A stretch of 64,000 nt of DNA, taken from positions 1-64,000 of the forward strand of contig CAYYMH010000008.1 in assembly GCA_964472785.1 (NCBI GenBank), given 5' to 3'. Below the pieces are notes generated by a model. It worked only from the letters and a program-made list of their open reading frames with translations. It searched no databases and was not told where the DNA came from. This document shows, in pieces, positions 33,769 through 42,333 of the stretch; positions within the stretch are counted from its first letter, which is position 1; each line of letters starts with the position of its first letter. The translations under genes were made by a program, and so were the position numbers. This stretch comes from CAYYMH01 sp964472785. Lineage in GTDB: Bacteria; Zhuqueibacterota; Zhuqueibacteria; Thermofontimicrobiales; Thermofontimicrobiaceae.

Positions 33769-34971
33769 ATGAACACAAAGGAATATATTGAAACAGAAGA
33801 TCGGTACGGAGCCCACAACTATAAACCATTGGATGTCATCATTGAAAAAGGCGAAGGTGTGTGGCTCCATGATGTGGACGGTAAGAAATACATGGATTTT
33901 TTAGCTGCGTATTCGGCAGTCAATCAGGGACATTGCCATCCGAGGCTTGTCAAAGTGATGGAAGAGCAGGGCAAAAAACTTGCCTTGACATCCCGCGCTT
34001 TTCGAAATAACCAGTGGCCCCTGTTGGCAAAGGAGCTGTGTGAACTGACAGGATACGACATGGTGCTTCCCATGAACTCAGGCGCCGAAGCGGTGGAAAC
34101 TGCCATCAAAGCGGTTCGGAAATGGGGATACACTGTCAAAGGCGTGGAAAAGGATAAAGCCGAGATTATCACGTGTGATGGCAATTTTCACGGTAGGACA
34201 ATTACGATCATTACCTTTTCACCGGAGGAACAGTACAAAGAAGGATTTGGGCCGCTAACGCCCGGTTTCAAAATGATCCCTTACGGTGACGCTGATGCTT
34301 TGGAGAAAAGTATTACGCCGAACACGGTGGCATTTTTTGTTGAACCGATTCAGGGTGAAGGTGGCGTGGTTGTTCCGCCAGCCGGATTTTTGAAAAAGGC
34401 GAAAGAAGTTTGTGAAAAAAACAATGTGCTTTTTGTAGCAGATGAAATTCAGAGTGGTCTGGGACGAACCGGAAAAATGTTCGCCAGCGAGCATGAGAAC
34501 GTAAAACCAGACGTAGTGACCATTGGGAAAGCCCTGTCCGGTGGCATGTATCCGGTATCAGCGGTGTTGGCTTCAAAAGAGATTATGGGCGTGTTTCAAC
34601 CGGGAGATCACGGTTCCACTTACGGCGGTAATCCGCTGGGCAGCGCCATTGCACGAGAAGCGCTCAAAATAATCATCGATGAAAAGTTGTGCGAACGGGC
34701 GGAAAGCCTGGGTGAATATCTGATGGAGCGACTGCAAAAAATTGACAGTCCGCACGTCGATTTTTATCGGGGTAAGGGCTTGTGGATCGGTATTGTACTG
34801 AAAAAAGAAGCCGGTGGTGCGCGACGGTTTTGCGAAGCGTTAATGGAAAAAGGTGTGCTGGCAAAGGAGACGCATTGGAACATTATTCGTTTGGCTCCAC
34901 CGCTGGTTATTACCAAAGAAGAAATTGACTGGGCACTGGAACGTATTGAGGATGTTTTAAAGATGAAATAA
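33769..34971 (+). CDS. rocD: Ornithine--oxo-acid aminotransferase
   Basis: The 400-residue protein is a class-III PLP aminotransferase. Key text includes MNSGAEAVETAIKAVRKWGY, NFHGRT, FFVEPIQGEGGV, FVADEIQSGLGRTGK, the PLP lysine in TIGKALSGGMYPVSAV, and DHGSTYGGNPL. The pattern EDRYGAHNYKPLDV at the start is typical of ornithine aminotransferase rather than ArgD. It moves the delta-amino group of ornithine to 2-oxoglutarate, giving glutamate semialdehyde. GGAGG precedes ATG 33769. A terminator-like hairpin follows the stop. Confidence 0.92.
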   Translation: MNTKEYIETEDRYGAHNYKPLDVIIEKGEGVWLHDVDGKKYMDFLAAYSAVNQGHCHPRLVKVMEEQGKKLALTSRAFRNNQWPLLAKELCELTGYDMVLPMNSGAEAVETAIKAVRKWGYTVKGVEKDKAEIITCDGNFHGRTITIITFSPEEQYKEGFGPLTPGFKMIPYGDADALEKSITPNTVAFFVEPIQGEGGVVVPPAGFLKKAKEVCEKNNVLFVADEIQSGLGRTGKMFASEHENVKPDVVTIGKALSGGMYPVSAVLASKEIMGVFQPGDHGSTYGGNPLGSAIAREALKIIIDEKLCERAESLGEYLMERLQKIDSPHVDFYRGKGLWIGIVLKKEAGGARRFCEALMEKGVLAKETHWNIIRLAPPLVITKEEIDWALERIEDVLKMK

Positions 34972-34978
34972 TTGATTC

Positions 34979-35017
34979 GACAGACCCTTCTCCGTTGATT
35001 TGGATGAGGGGTCTGTC
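34979..35017 (+). terminator. Terminator-like hairpin after rocD
   Basis: GACAGACCC (34979-34987) pairs with GGGTCTGTC (35009-35017), with additional near-pairing inside. It starts a few bases after the rocD stop. The following T-tract is weak (TCTGATTTCT), so efficiency is uncertain. Confidence 0.55.
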
Positions 35018-35360
35018 TCTGATTTCTCCCTGCCGAAATGACATGCCAAAATTTTTTAACCTAATGCGATAAAAAATTATGAACCCTGATGTTTATCTAA
35101 AATACAAAATTAAGGCGATATATTTTTGGATATTGTTTATTTTTATTGTGCCATTGAATGGCAGCACCGACGAAATTCTGGAGGCTTTTTCAAGGGCATA
35201 AAATTAAATAACCTGTCAAGGACAATCATATTCACCACTCTCAGGGCAAACATATTCCCCCCCTGCAACGGTGGTTTAGCGTTTTTGATTTTAATTTTAT
35301 CTTATTAATTTGACATCACTGTAAAAAGTTCTTACTTTTTCAATAAATTAAAAAAAAAGC

Positions 35361-35389
35361 TTGACAAGCAAAATTTTTTTTGTTATATT
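35361..35389 (+). promoter_or_regulatory. Near-consensus sigma-70-type promoter
   Basis: TTGACA (35361-35366), 17 bases, TATATT (35384-35389). The start of transcription should fall around 35396, inside the 19-bp palindrome that follows immediately. It drives the membrane protein/regulator/exported protein operon. Confidence 0.8.
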
Positions 35390-35408
35390 TACTTTGAATA
35401 ACAAAGTA
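35390..35408. promoter_or_regulatory. 19-bp palindrome, probable operator
   Basis: TACTTTG-AATAA-CAAAGTA is a perfect palindrome with a five-base centre. It begins right after the -10 box and covers the expected transcription start, a classic repressor position. The winged-helix regulator encoded second in the operon is the natural candidate to bind it, which would make the operon self-regulated. Binding is inferred from position and symmetry only. Confidence 0.6.
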
Positions 35409-35442
35409 CATTAATATGACAATAACTTTTTAGGAGAAAATT

Positions 35443-36042
35443 ATGACTGAAAATCAATTGCAACAGGACATTTCAATCATCAAAACAATGATTGAAAAAA
35501 CGAGAAAAGAGACCGCTGAATCTGGTCATTTATTTATTTTTATGGGTATTGCGGCGGCTTTGTTTGTACTTATTGTCAGTTTGTTGGAAATGTACCATTT
35601 GAATCAACTGGTTATTCCGGCAATGATCATTTTGACTGTGCTTAACGGTATTGTCGGATTTTTTGTCGTGAGCAAACCTTTCACGGACGAGAGAGTAAAA
35701 TCGTATCCAAAAACAGTGGTCTTATGTCTCTGGGTCATTTGTGGCGTGACGCTTTTGATGATCACATTTCTATTCCCCTTTCTCAACGTTTACACATTTC
35801 GCGCTGTGGGTACATTGGCTTCACTAATTTTGGGAATCGCTGTCTTTATGACGGGAATCATTTATGAAATGCGGTTCGTCGTTTGGTACAGCCTTGTTTG
35901 GTGGGTCGGTGCAATTTTGATGGCCATAAGTGAAAATCCCTACCGCTTCTTAATTATGATTGCTGTCATCATAATTGGTTGGATTTTACCTGGCATTATT
36001 ATGAATAAAAAATACAATAGGAGCATGAAAAATGAAGCATGA
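35443..36042 (+). CDS. Multi-pass membrane protein of unknown function
   Basis: A 199-residue protein with a short charged, helical N-terminus (about 1-22, ENQLQQDISIIKTMIEKTRKE) and about six predicted membrane helices. The layout resembles small regulator-associated membrane proteins but I do not recognise the family. TAGGAG precedes the ATG. Its last 11 bases overlap the regulator gene, so the two should be translated together. Being first in an operon with a dedicated regulator and an exported protein suggests a joint envelope-related role. Confidence 0.75.
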   Translation: MTENQLQQDISIIKTMIEKTRKETAESGHLFIFMGIAAALFVLIVSLLEMYHLNQLVIPAMIILTVLNGIVGFFVVSKPFTDERVKSYPKTVVLCLWVICGVTLLMITFLFPFLNVYTFRAVGTLASLILGIAVFMTGIIYEMRFVVWYSLVWWVGAILMAISENPYRFLIMIAVIIIGWILPGIIMNKKYNRSMKNEA

Positions 36043-36346
36043 AATAATTCTTCAATTCGATCCACTGATCCATGCTCCGATTCGTTTGGCGATTCTGTCG
36101 ATTCTGATTTCAGTTGACAGCGCAAATTTTACGTATTTAAAAGAAGCAACAAACACGACCGACGGCAATTTGAGCACACATTTGACCAAACTCGAATCTG
36201 CCAGCTATATCTCAATAGAAAAAATGTTCAAAGGAAAAAAGCCGCAGACAATTTGCGCGCTTACAGAAAAAGGGAGAAATGCTTTCCGCCAATATCTCGA
36301 TCAATTGGAGTCCATGGTGAAATCACAAAAAAACGTAGACAAATAA
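36032..36346 (+). CDS. Winged-helix transcriptional regulator (ArsR/MarR-like, HTH_34 type)
   Basis: A 104-residue protein with a compact winged helix. It has DPLIHAPIRLAILSILISV, then SANFTYLKEATNTTDGNLSTHLTKLESASYI (the recognition-helix region), then a KKPQTICALTEKGRNAF wing. It resembles the small PF13601-type regulators, which usually act as dimers on palindromic sites. No metal or ligand-binding cysteines stand out. Overlap with the membrane-protein gene, and a 19-bp palindrome at the promoter, point to local autoregulation. Confidence 0.85.
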   Translation: MKHEIILQFDPLIHAPIRLAILSILISVDSANFTYLKEATNTTDGNLSTHLTKLESASYISIEKMFKGKKPQTICALTEKGRNAFRQYLDQLESMVKSQKNVDK

Positions 36347-36360
36347 ATCAGGAGAATGAA

Positions 36361-37323
36361 ATGCATACCAAATCCCTAAAAATATGCTTGACACATTTCT
36401 TTGCAATAATTTCAATCTTGAGTTTCCAAACAGAAAATTTAATCGCACGCAATAGTATCGATTTAACTCAAAATTTCAACCTTACAGCACCGCAAACATC
36501 GGAAACACAATTTTATATTATGAAATCAGAAAATAGCAGTTACAATTTGGATGGCAAAAAGACCGGAACACATATTTATACACTTTTCATCCAATGGAAT
36601 ACTGCTGAAATAAAACAAGAGAACAAAGAATTTACCTGTCATAAATTCTTTTTTCAAAAAAATAAAAATGAGCGCGTAACGATTCCTGCATTAGAAAATT
36701 ACCGCTACTCGTTCACCGGCGGAATTGACGAACAACAGCAGGTGTTTGGCATTGACCATAGCAAATTTGAGAATCTAAAAAATTCAAACGGACAGCCAAT
36801 TCCCCAGGATCAGTCATACCACATTTATAACTGTTTTATCGATTTTCACGCGTTCTGTAATGTATTCGCAGAACCGACTGAGGAAGGAAACGGGATTCAA
36901 CATTTGTCCGAAATTGGAGATAAAATTATTCACGAGGCCGCCCATTCCGAAGCACCGACGCATTTAGGAAAAAATATTGCCGATGGATCATTCTTCAAAA
37001 ATGGTGAGATTACCCTCCGGTTCACAGGGGTCGGATTGGTTAATGATTTAAATTGTGCAATCATTGGCCTTAATTCAGGGGAAAGTTCGTTTAAAATGAT
37101 CATGGACATCGCACCTGAAATTAGAGTTATCACCGTCGGGGGTTCGCGTTATCGGGGAGAAATTTACAAAGACCTCGCTTCACATTGGGTGCAAAAAGTC
37201 AGCTTCAATGAAGTCGTCATCAGCGAGACCACAATGCCGGTCCCGCCGAACAAAATAAACATGGTCGTTCAGCGGGAAATTGATATATCCAATGTTGGGC
37301 AGAATGAATTTTTCGTTTTCTGA
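36361..37323 (+). CDS. Exported protein of unknown function, third gene of operon
   Basis: A protein of about 320 residues with a probable signal peptide (about 1-27, LTHFFAIISILSFQTENLIA). The mature part is soluble and beta-rich, with several single cysteines (FTCHKFFF, IYNCFIDFHAFCNVF) and an HEAAHSEAPTHLG stretch. I do not recognise it. ATG 36361 is chosen because GGAG lies seven bases before it, 14 bases after the regulator stop; the longer frame to 36253 overlaps the regulator gene out of frame. Its regulator-linked position suggests a conditional envelope or secreted function. Confidence 0.7.
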   Translation: MHTKSLKICLTHFFAIISILSFQTENLIARNSIDLTQNFNLTAPQTSETQFYIMKSENSSYNLDGKKTGTHIYTLFIQWNTAEIKQENKEFTCHKFFFQKNKNERVTIPALENYRYSFTGGIDEQQQVFGIDHSKFENLKNSNGQPIPQDQSYHIYNCFIDFHAFCNVFAEPTEEGNGIQHLSEIGDKIIHEAAHSEAPTHLGKNIADGSFFKNGEITLRFTGVGLVNDLNCAIIGLNSGESSFKMIMDIAPEIRVITVGGSRYRGEIYKDLASHWVQKVSFNEVVISETTMPVPPNKINMVVQREIDISNVGQNEFFVF

Positions 37324-37356
37324 TTCGCCGAGAGATTTATTTGAAAAACAGTAATT

Positions 37357-38148
37357 TTAAATTTCATCATCATAACTACTGAACGGCACCCAACTACTTT
37401 TTTCGGTGCTGATGACTGTGCTGTAGGAATGCAGCATGCCGAAATTAGACACACGGACAGAGTACCAGTCAATGTCCTTATTTCTCGCCAACGCATCTTT
37501 GATTTCATCGGTCATTTCCACACTGGACTTTTTATCCGTGTGAACTTTATTGATTATCCATTCCTGGTCTTTTTCGGATAAAAAGGAATAGACCGGAGCT
37601 AATGCATGCTTGTCAACGATCTCGACTAAATCTTCGGGATAGACATTCTTTTTAGACTGAATTTCTATTAAGACATGACTCAACTGCCCAAATAAACCGC
37701 CGGGTTTATCCACTGCCGAGCCCGGGTAGGTGGTAATGCAAGGTATTTCCATTTTAAATGTAATTAACGGCTCTCTACCGGCAGAGGTCACTTTGGCGGA
37801 ATAGGAACACATATATTGCACTAGACATTTTTCCTTGGAAACGGGCGTTGTTTTTTCAATGAAAAAGGGATAATCAAAATCAACTTTGACAGTTGTTGCG
37901 TTGAGTTCTTTTAAATAATCTAAAATATTGACGCGTAATGTTTTCGTCCCGATGCGATTACGGTGCTGGTGTAAAATTTGGATAAATTTATCAATCCACC
38001 GCGCTTCAAATTTTTGCATTATTCTGGCGTCAATGGAAATTTTCGCTACTGTATCCTGACCCTGCTCGTTTCCTTTTGCAATAACCTTCATCGGAAACGG
38101 TAAATCCTTCATACCGACATCGACTAAAAACTTCTTTGTATCTACCAT
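37357..38148 (-). CDS. FolE2-family protein lacking the usual metal-site motifs
   Basis: The 263-residue protein aligns by eye with GTP cyclohydrolase FolE2 (type IB): an opening VDVGMKDLPFPMKV, then ARWIDKFIQILHQHRNRIG and VKVDFDYPFFIEKTTPVSKE. Typical FolE2 next shows TTLCPCSKEIS and AHNQR, which supply catalytic Cys and His ligands. Here the matching stretch reads ITTYPGSAVDKPGGLFGQLSHV, with neither Cys nor His at those places. The E-containing region further on is also changed (DKHALAPVYSF). It may therefore be inactive as a cyclohydrolase or have a new reaction. AAGGAG precedes the ATG. Confidence 0.75.
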   Translation of the reverse strand: MVDTKKFLVDVGMKDLPFPMKVIAKGNEQGQDTVAKISIDARIMQKFEARWIDKFIQILHQHRNRIGTKTLRVNILDYLKELNATTVKVDFDYPFFIEKTTPVSKEKCLVQYMCSYSAKVTSAGREPLITFKMEIPCITTYPGSAVDKPGGLFGQLSHVLIEIQSKKNVYPEDLVEIVDKHALAPVYSFLSEKDQEWIINKVHTDKKSSVEMTDEIKDALARNKDIDWYSVRVSNFGMLHSYSTVISTEKSSWVPFSSYDDEI

Positions 38149-38428
38149 AACTTCTCTCTCCTTATCATAAAATAACTCATCAACTATTAGTCATTCAGAA
38201 TCATCGTCTAAATATATGAAAATTGCACATTTTAATCAAGAGAATTGTCAGATAATTTTTTTTCACAGATAAAAATGTTTGAATTATCAGAGGAGGTCAG
38301 CATTGATTTCAATGAATCAAAACGATAACCATCGCCACAGAGAGACAGATTTAATGGAAAGAGCCCGCTTTTAAAAGGATAAAATAAAGTGATATTGAAG
38401 TTATGTGAAAAGGAGGTATTGAAAAGCG

Positions 38429-38788
38429 TTATTCCAGTTCTTTTTTAACAGTATCCAGCAACTCAAACTCGGCAATAGGTTTTAATAATGTTGTCCGTCC
38501 ATCAATTTTTTTATTACTGTTAACGAGATCCGCATTACCCGTCATAAAAACAATGTTCACAGTATTTAATTTGTTAATTTCAAATGCTGCTTCAATCCCG
38601 CTCAATTCACCTTGCAATTGAATATCCATTAATATTAAATCGGGTTTCATCAATTGTATTTTTTCTATTGCTTTCTCACCGGAGTGAACGATATCCAACA
38701 CTTCATACCCATTCTTCATCAATGTTAATTTTAAATCAAGAGCAATGATGTGTTCATCTTCAACAATAATTACTTTTGGCTGATTCAT
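38429..38788 (-). CDS. Receiver-only response regulator
   Basis: A 119-residue CheY-like receiver domain without an output domain. The acidic pair is in IIVEDEH, the phospho-accepting aspartate in LILMDIQLQG, the threonine in VFMTGN, and the conserved lysine in TLLKPI. It could act as a phosphate shuttle or by protein contact; no histidine kinase lies in the window. GGGGGAG precedes ATG 38788. A monocistronic gene. Confidence 0.9.
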   Translation of the reverse strand: MNQPKVIIVEDEHIIALDLKLTLMKNGYEVLDIVHSGEKAIEKIQLMKPDLILMDIQLQGELSGIEAAFEINKLNTVNIVFMTGNADLVNSNKKIDGRTTLLKPIAEFELLDTVKKELE

Positions 38789-39258
38789 TTTTCTCCCCCA
38801 AAGAATTATGAAGTGAAAATCGAGATAAATTGTTGATAGAATATAAAGGATAATTCATAACGCAATAAAGACAAGCCGACATATCGGAAATGAAAAATAT
38901 TTCTGCCAATTTAAAGAGAGTTTATTATTTGTAAGAAAATTGGAGTGATGTCCCCCTTGGAAATGCAGTTTACTTAAGCCCCCTTGTGTTACTGTCAAAT
39001 CCACTATTAGCCATACAAAATAAATCTCCGAAATACCGCTTCTTTTTTTTTAAAAGATAACAAACACTATACTTATATTATACATTAAATCCAAAATATT
39101 GAAAATTATTTTATTTTTTAAATATTTTTACTTGTGTTTTGGGTGAAACGATAATATGAAGTATAATAATGTGAAAAATCATTTTATCAAATTTATTACC
39201 GCGCTATCTTTTTTAAAGCATAGACTTGATAATAATAATCAATTTTCTTTTTTAAATT
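38789..39258. other. AT-rich intergenic region
   Basis: About 470 bases between the receiver protein and the transporter, both minus strand. I see no repeat arms or RNA genes. A C-rich patch (GTCCCCCTTGG and AAGCCCCCTTG near 38950-38985) stands out only by composition. Confidence 0.35.
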
Positions 39259-40548
39259 TCAGCTATCAGTCAGCTCAGTAAATTCCCCCACTTTGCGGAC
39301 AAAAATATAGACGATCAAAATACCCAGAATGGAATGAGCAGCCAGCATAAACCAGACATATTCCGGGTGACCCAGATTTCGGAAATAACCGTACAAAGGC
39401 GTGTAAATAACTCCACTAAAAGCCCCGATCCCGATTGCTAAAAAATTCGTTCCCATATAAAGTCCGGCTTTTTCTTTGGGCGCAAGCCAGGTAATGTATT
39501 CCTGTATCCGCGGCGATGATGTCATTTCGCCGACAGCAAAGAAGACGATTCCCAAAAATACCCAGCTCGTTGAACCGACACTGGCATAACCAAGAATAAA
39601 AAAGCCCACTGCTGCGATTAACAATCCGAATGAAAACGTGGGGATTGCTTTGAATTTTTCAGCAATTCTCGAAACAAAAATCTGCAAAATCATAATAACG
39701 TAACCGGTGTGAGAAATACTTTCACCCAATAATCTGCGTGTTCCATTTTCATCTGTATGTGAAACAAAATTTGCAACGCCTTTTCCAAACACAGCTCTCA
39801 CGTTTTGGTAAAGCTGAACAGTATCCAAATTGCGGTCCACGTACATCGCCAACAAATTGAAAAACGCCCACAGCGGAATCCAGAAAAATACGCCGATAAT
39901 GATGAGAAAGGCGAGGAATTTGACATCGGAAAGCGCGACACCCATGTCCTTAAATTTTTGAGATAGTGATCCCGCCTGAATTTCTCGTTCCGGTTCTTTG
40001 TAGAATAGGATGGTAATGATCAGCATAACCCCAATTGAAATGGCTGCCGCGATAAATGCATAGTTCCATGAAATCGCTCGCAATCTGCCCATAACAATCG
40101 GGCCGAACGATGCACCAACGTTGACCATCGCATAAAAAATACCAAATCCGAGCGTTTTGTTGGTGCCATCGGTTGTTACGCGAACAGTTCCGGAAATCAA
40201 CGGCTTAAAGATGCCCGCCGCCAATCCGATGCTGAGCATGGTCAGGGCAATTCCTGAAAAAGACTTTGTGATAATCAACAATAGAATCGAAGGAAGATAG
40301 GCTAAATAGGACACAATGAGTACCTTTTTAAAACCATATTTATCGGCGAACGTTCCGGCAAAAACAGGAATCACGTAAGAAAATAATAAAAAGATCGTTT
40401 GAATAATGCCGAGTTGGGCTTTGGTGTAACCCAAATATTCCATATAAATACCAAATCCCAGATAAATCCCATAATAGGCGAATCGCTCCAATACCTCAAT
40501 CGAATTTGCCACCCAGAATACCGGCGGGAAAGGCGTTCTCTTTTTCAT
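39259..40548 (-). CDS. MFS transporter, POT/peptide-transporter-like
   Basis: The 429-residue protein has about 12 membrane helices. The first helix carries VLERFAYYGIYLGFGIY, close to the ERFxxYG motif of proton-dependent oligopeptide (POT/PTR) transporters. FAGTFADKYGFKKVL matches the loop 2-3 motif of the major facilitator superfamily. It may import small peptides or nitrate-like compounds with protons; only the superfamily is certain. A long loop near residues 235-270 lies between helices. AGAGG precedes the ATG. Confidence 0.82.
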   Translation of the reverse strand: MKKRTPFPPVFWVANSIEVLERFAYYGIYLGFGIYMEYLGYTKAQLGIIQTIFLLFSYVIPVFAGTFADKYGFKKVLIVSYLAYLPSILLLIITKSFSGIALTMLSIGLAAGIFKPLISGTVRVTTDGTNKTLGFGIFYAMVNVGASFGPIVMGRLRAISWNYAFIAAAISIGVMLIITILFYKEPEREIQAGSLSQKFKDMGVALSDVKFLAFLIIIGVFFWIPLWAFFNLLAMYVDRNLDTVQLYQNVRAVFGKGVANFVSHTDENGTRRLLGESISHTGYVIMILQIFVSRIAEKFKAIPTFSFGLLIAAVGFFILGYASVGSTSWVFLGIVFFAVGEMTSSPRIQEYITWLAPKEKAGLYMGTNFLAIGIGAFSGVIYTPLYGYFRNLGHPEYVWFMLAAHSILGILIVYIFVRKVGEFTELTDS

Positions 40549-40695
40549 GTCTGGCCTCTTTCAGTTTTCGAATTAATAATTTAAAAAAAATTGCGCCATG
40601 AATAATAGAATATGAAAATAATTGCCTTAAATATCAAGCAAAAAAGTTAAATTTTTTTGAGAAATTGAATATAAATTTGAGTTGAAAAAATCATA

Positions 40696-41603
40696 TCAAG
40701 ACTCATCGCCGCAAAATCTGTTTTCCAATTCTTCCAAAGTTTTCGGCCAATCATCTTTAAGCAGCCGAGAAATACCCCGATCCGCGTATAATTTTCCGCC
40801 AGTCTGACATGTGGGGCAGTAATTGGTTTCATTTTCAGCGTAACGAATGCGCTGCACTTTCGTTCCACAGACAGGACAAGGCTCTCCGTATTTACCGTGC
40901 ACTGCCATTTTTTTGTGAAACGCGGTGACTTTGTCAGGAAAGCCTTCTCCGACTTCATTACGAAGGCGATCTGTCCATTCGCTCAAAACGTGTTTTGTTA
41001 CCTCAAATAACTGCTCAATCTGTTGGTCGCTCATTTTTTGACTGAGTTGAAGCGGTGATAGTTTTGCCTGGTGCAAAATTTCATCCGAAAAGGCATTTCC
41101 GATTCCGCTGAACAACCACGGATCGGTCAATGCTCTTTTTAATGTATGATTCACGGCAATTAATCGAGTCCGAAATTGATCCAATGTTGCCTCAAAAATT
41201 TCAAGCCCGCCCTGATCAAAGCGACCCAAATTATCTTCACCTTTAATTAGATGGATCGAGGCGCGCTTCTTGGTTCCCGCTTCAGTGAACACCAAAGTAC
41301 CACTGGAAAAATCGAACGCGGCAAGTCCGACACCTCTCGGAACAATTACGCCTTTTTTCGCCACTGCAATCTTCCGGCAACCATCAAATGAAAGATCATA
41401 AATAATTCATCAGGAAAAACACACACAATTCTTTTCCCCATCCGGCGAAATTCAATTACTTCTTTGTTATGAATTTCATTGATCGGCGGGTCAAAGGTAC
41501 GCAGCACAAATGGATGGGCAATCCGGGATTGGAGCAAAATTTTTCCCTTTAAATAATGATTTAAACGCTCGATGTAAATGGTGATGTCCGGATATTCTGG
41601 CAC
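40696..41603 (-). pseudogene. mutM: Formamidopyrimidine-DNA glycosylase (Fpg/MutM-like), split by a -1 frameshift
   Basis: Two frames together encode one Fpg-family protein. The first (GTG 41603 to a TAA near 41346) begins with PEYPDI, supplying the catalytic N-terminal proline and E3, and runs to HLMVAGRLQW. The second continues with GLAAFDFSSGTLVFTEAGTKKRAS, the helix-two-turn-helix region and a zinc finger with four cysteines (CPVC..CPTC). The join lies at 41352-41358, an A AAA AAG heptamer in the phase used for programmed -1 frameshifting. The gene may thus be intact through recoding, inactivated, or a sequencing error. Without the shift only an 85-residue stub forms. Confidence 0.75.
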
Positions 41604-41683
41604 GAGATTCCCTTTTTATTTTAAGTGCGACAATAATAAGTATCCATTTTTTACAAATATTTTTTCCAAAACAGATATTTCCT

Positions 41684-41712
41684 TTGACATTTTGATATTT
41701 TTTTTGTATTAT
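41684..41712 (+). promoter_or_regulatory. Sigma-70-type promoter of the lipoprotein gene
   Basis: TTGACA (41684-41689), 17 bases and TATTAT (41707-41712) lie about 40 bases before ATG 41751. The layout matches the promoters at 27772 and 35361. Confidence 0.7.
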
Positions 41713-41750
41713 TTCAATTGAAATCATTTAATATTATCAACGGAGGTGTA

Positions 41751-42269
41751 ATGAAAAAAAATCTGCTGATTGGAATTGTGGTAACATTCTTTCTGCTGTT
41801 AATTGTGAGTTGCCAAAAAGACAATTATGAAAAAAGATTTTCCCAGTTCAATAAAAAATTTTTCGCAAAACATGTTCCTGAATTCCCTGATTCGCGATTA
41901 GCGACGATGAAGGACATTAAAGAAAGTCAGCAAAAATATTTTGAGGAAAATAATGCCAAGCTACAATTTCTCTATGATCTCAACGGCAACGGAACGCCGG
42001 AATATATCATTTGCGGTGTGTCAGATTCCATTTTAACCCGAGGTGAGAGAAGACCGTTTTTTGCTGCTATTTTCGAGCAAACTGAACAAGGCATCGAACG
42101 CCAATATCTTCAGGGTTTGAATCTGTGTCCGGTAAACTTAGAAATTAATGAAACGCCGGAAAGAACCGGTGTTGTGCTGTACTTTAAGTTTTTCAGCGAT
42201 TTCGCTGCTGAAATTTATTATCAAGATGATGAATATCATTTGGACAAATGGTATATGAATAAAGATTAA
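41751..42269 (+). CDS. Hypothetical lipoprotein, 172 aa
   Basis: The protein starts MKKNLLIGIVV and has a lipobox (LLIVSC) around residue 20, so it should be anchored to a membrane after export. The remainder is a small domain with FLYDLNGNGTPEYIICG, a pattern suggesting a calcium-type DxNxD loop, and no known family. ATG 41751 with GGAGG four bases upstream is preferred over an upstream start at 41718. It is preceded by its own promoter and ends 65 bases from a convergent gene. Confidence 0.75.
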   Translation: MKKNLLIGIVVTFFLLLIVSCQKDNYEKRFSQFNKKFFAKHVPEFPDSRLATMKDIKESQQKYFEENNAKLQFLYDLNGNGTPEYIICGVSDSILTRGERRPFFAAIFEQTEQGIERQYLQGLNLCPVNLEINETPERTGVVLYFKFFSDFAAEIYYQDDEYHLDKWYMNKD

Positions 42270-42333
42270 GAGCAAAAATGTCCTGATTTGAAAATGCGTG
42301 ACAAAGACTTAATTGTAAAATCAACAGTTTTAT

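Larger units (their letters stand above)
34972..35442. other. Intergenic region before the three-gene operon
   Basis: Contains the rocD hairpin, AT-rich sequence with a small TGCCAT-TGA-ATGGCA palindrome at 35151-35165, and the promoter and palindrome near the right end. The frame at 35126-35308 has no ribosome-binding site and no protein-like features, so I do not call it. Confidence 0.4.

Noticed and set aside
35126..35308. 60-codon plus-strand frame after rocD
   Set aside because: No ribosome-binding site, no protein-like pattern, and it falls in AT-rich intergenic DNA.
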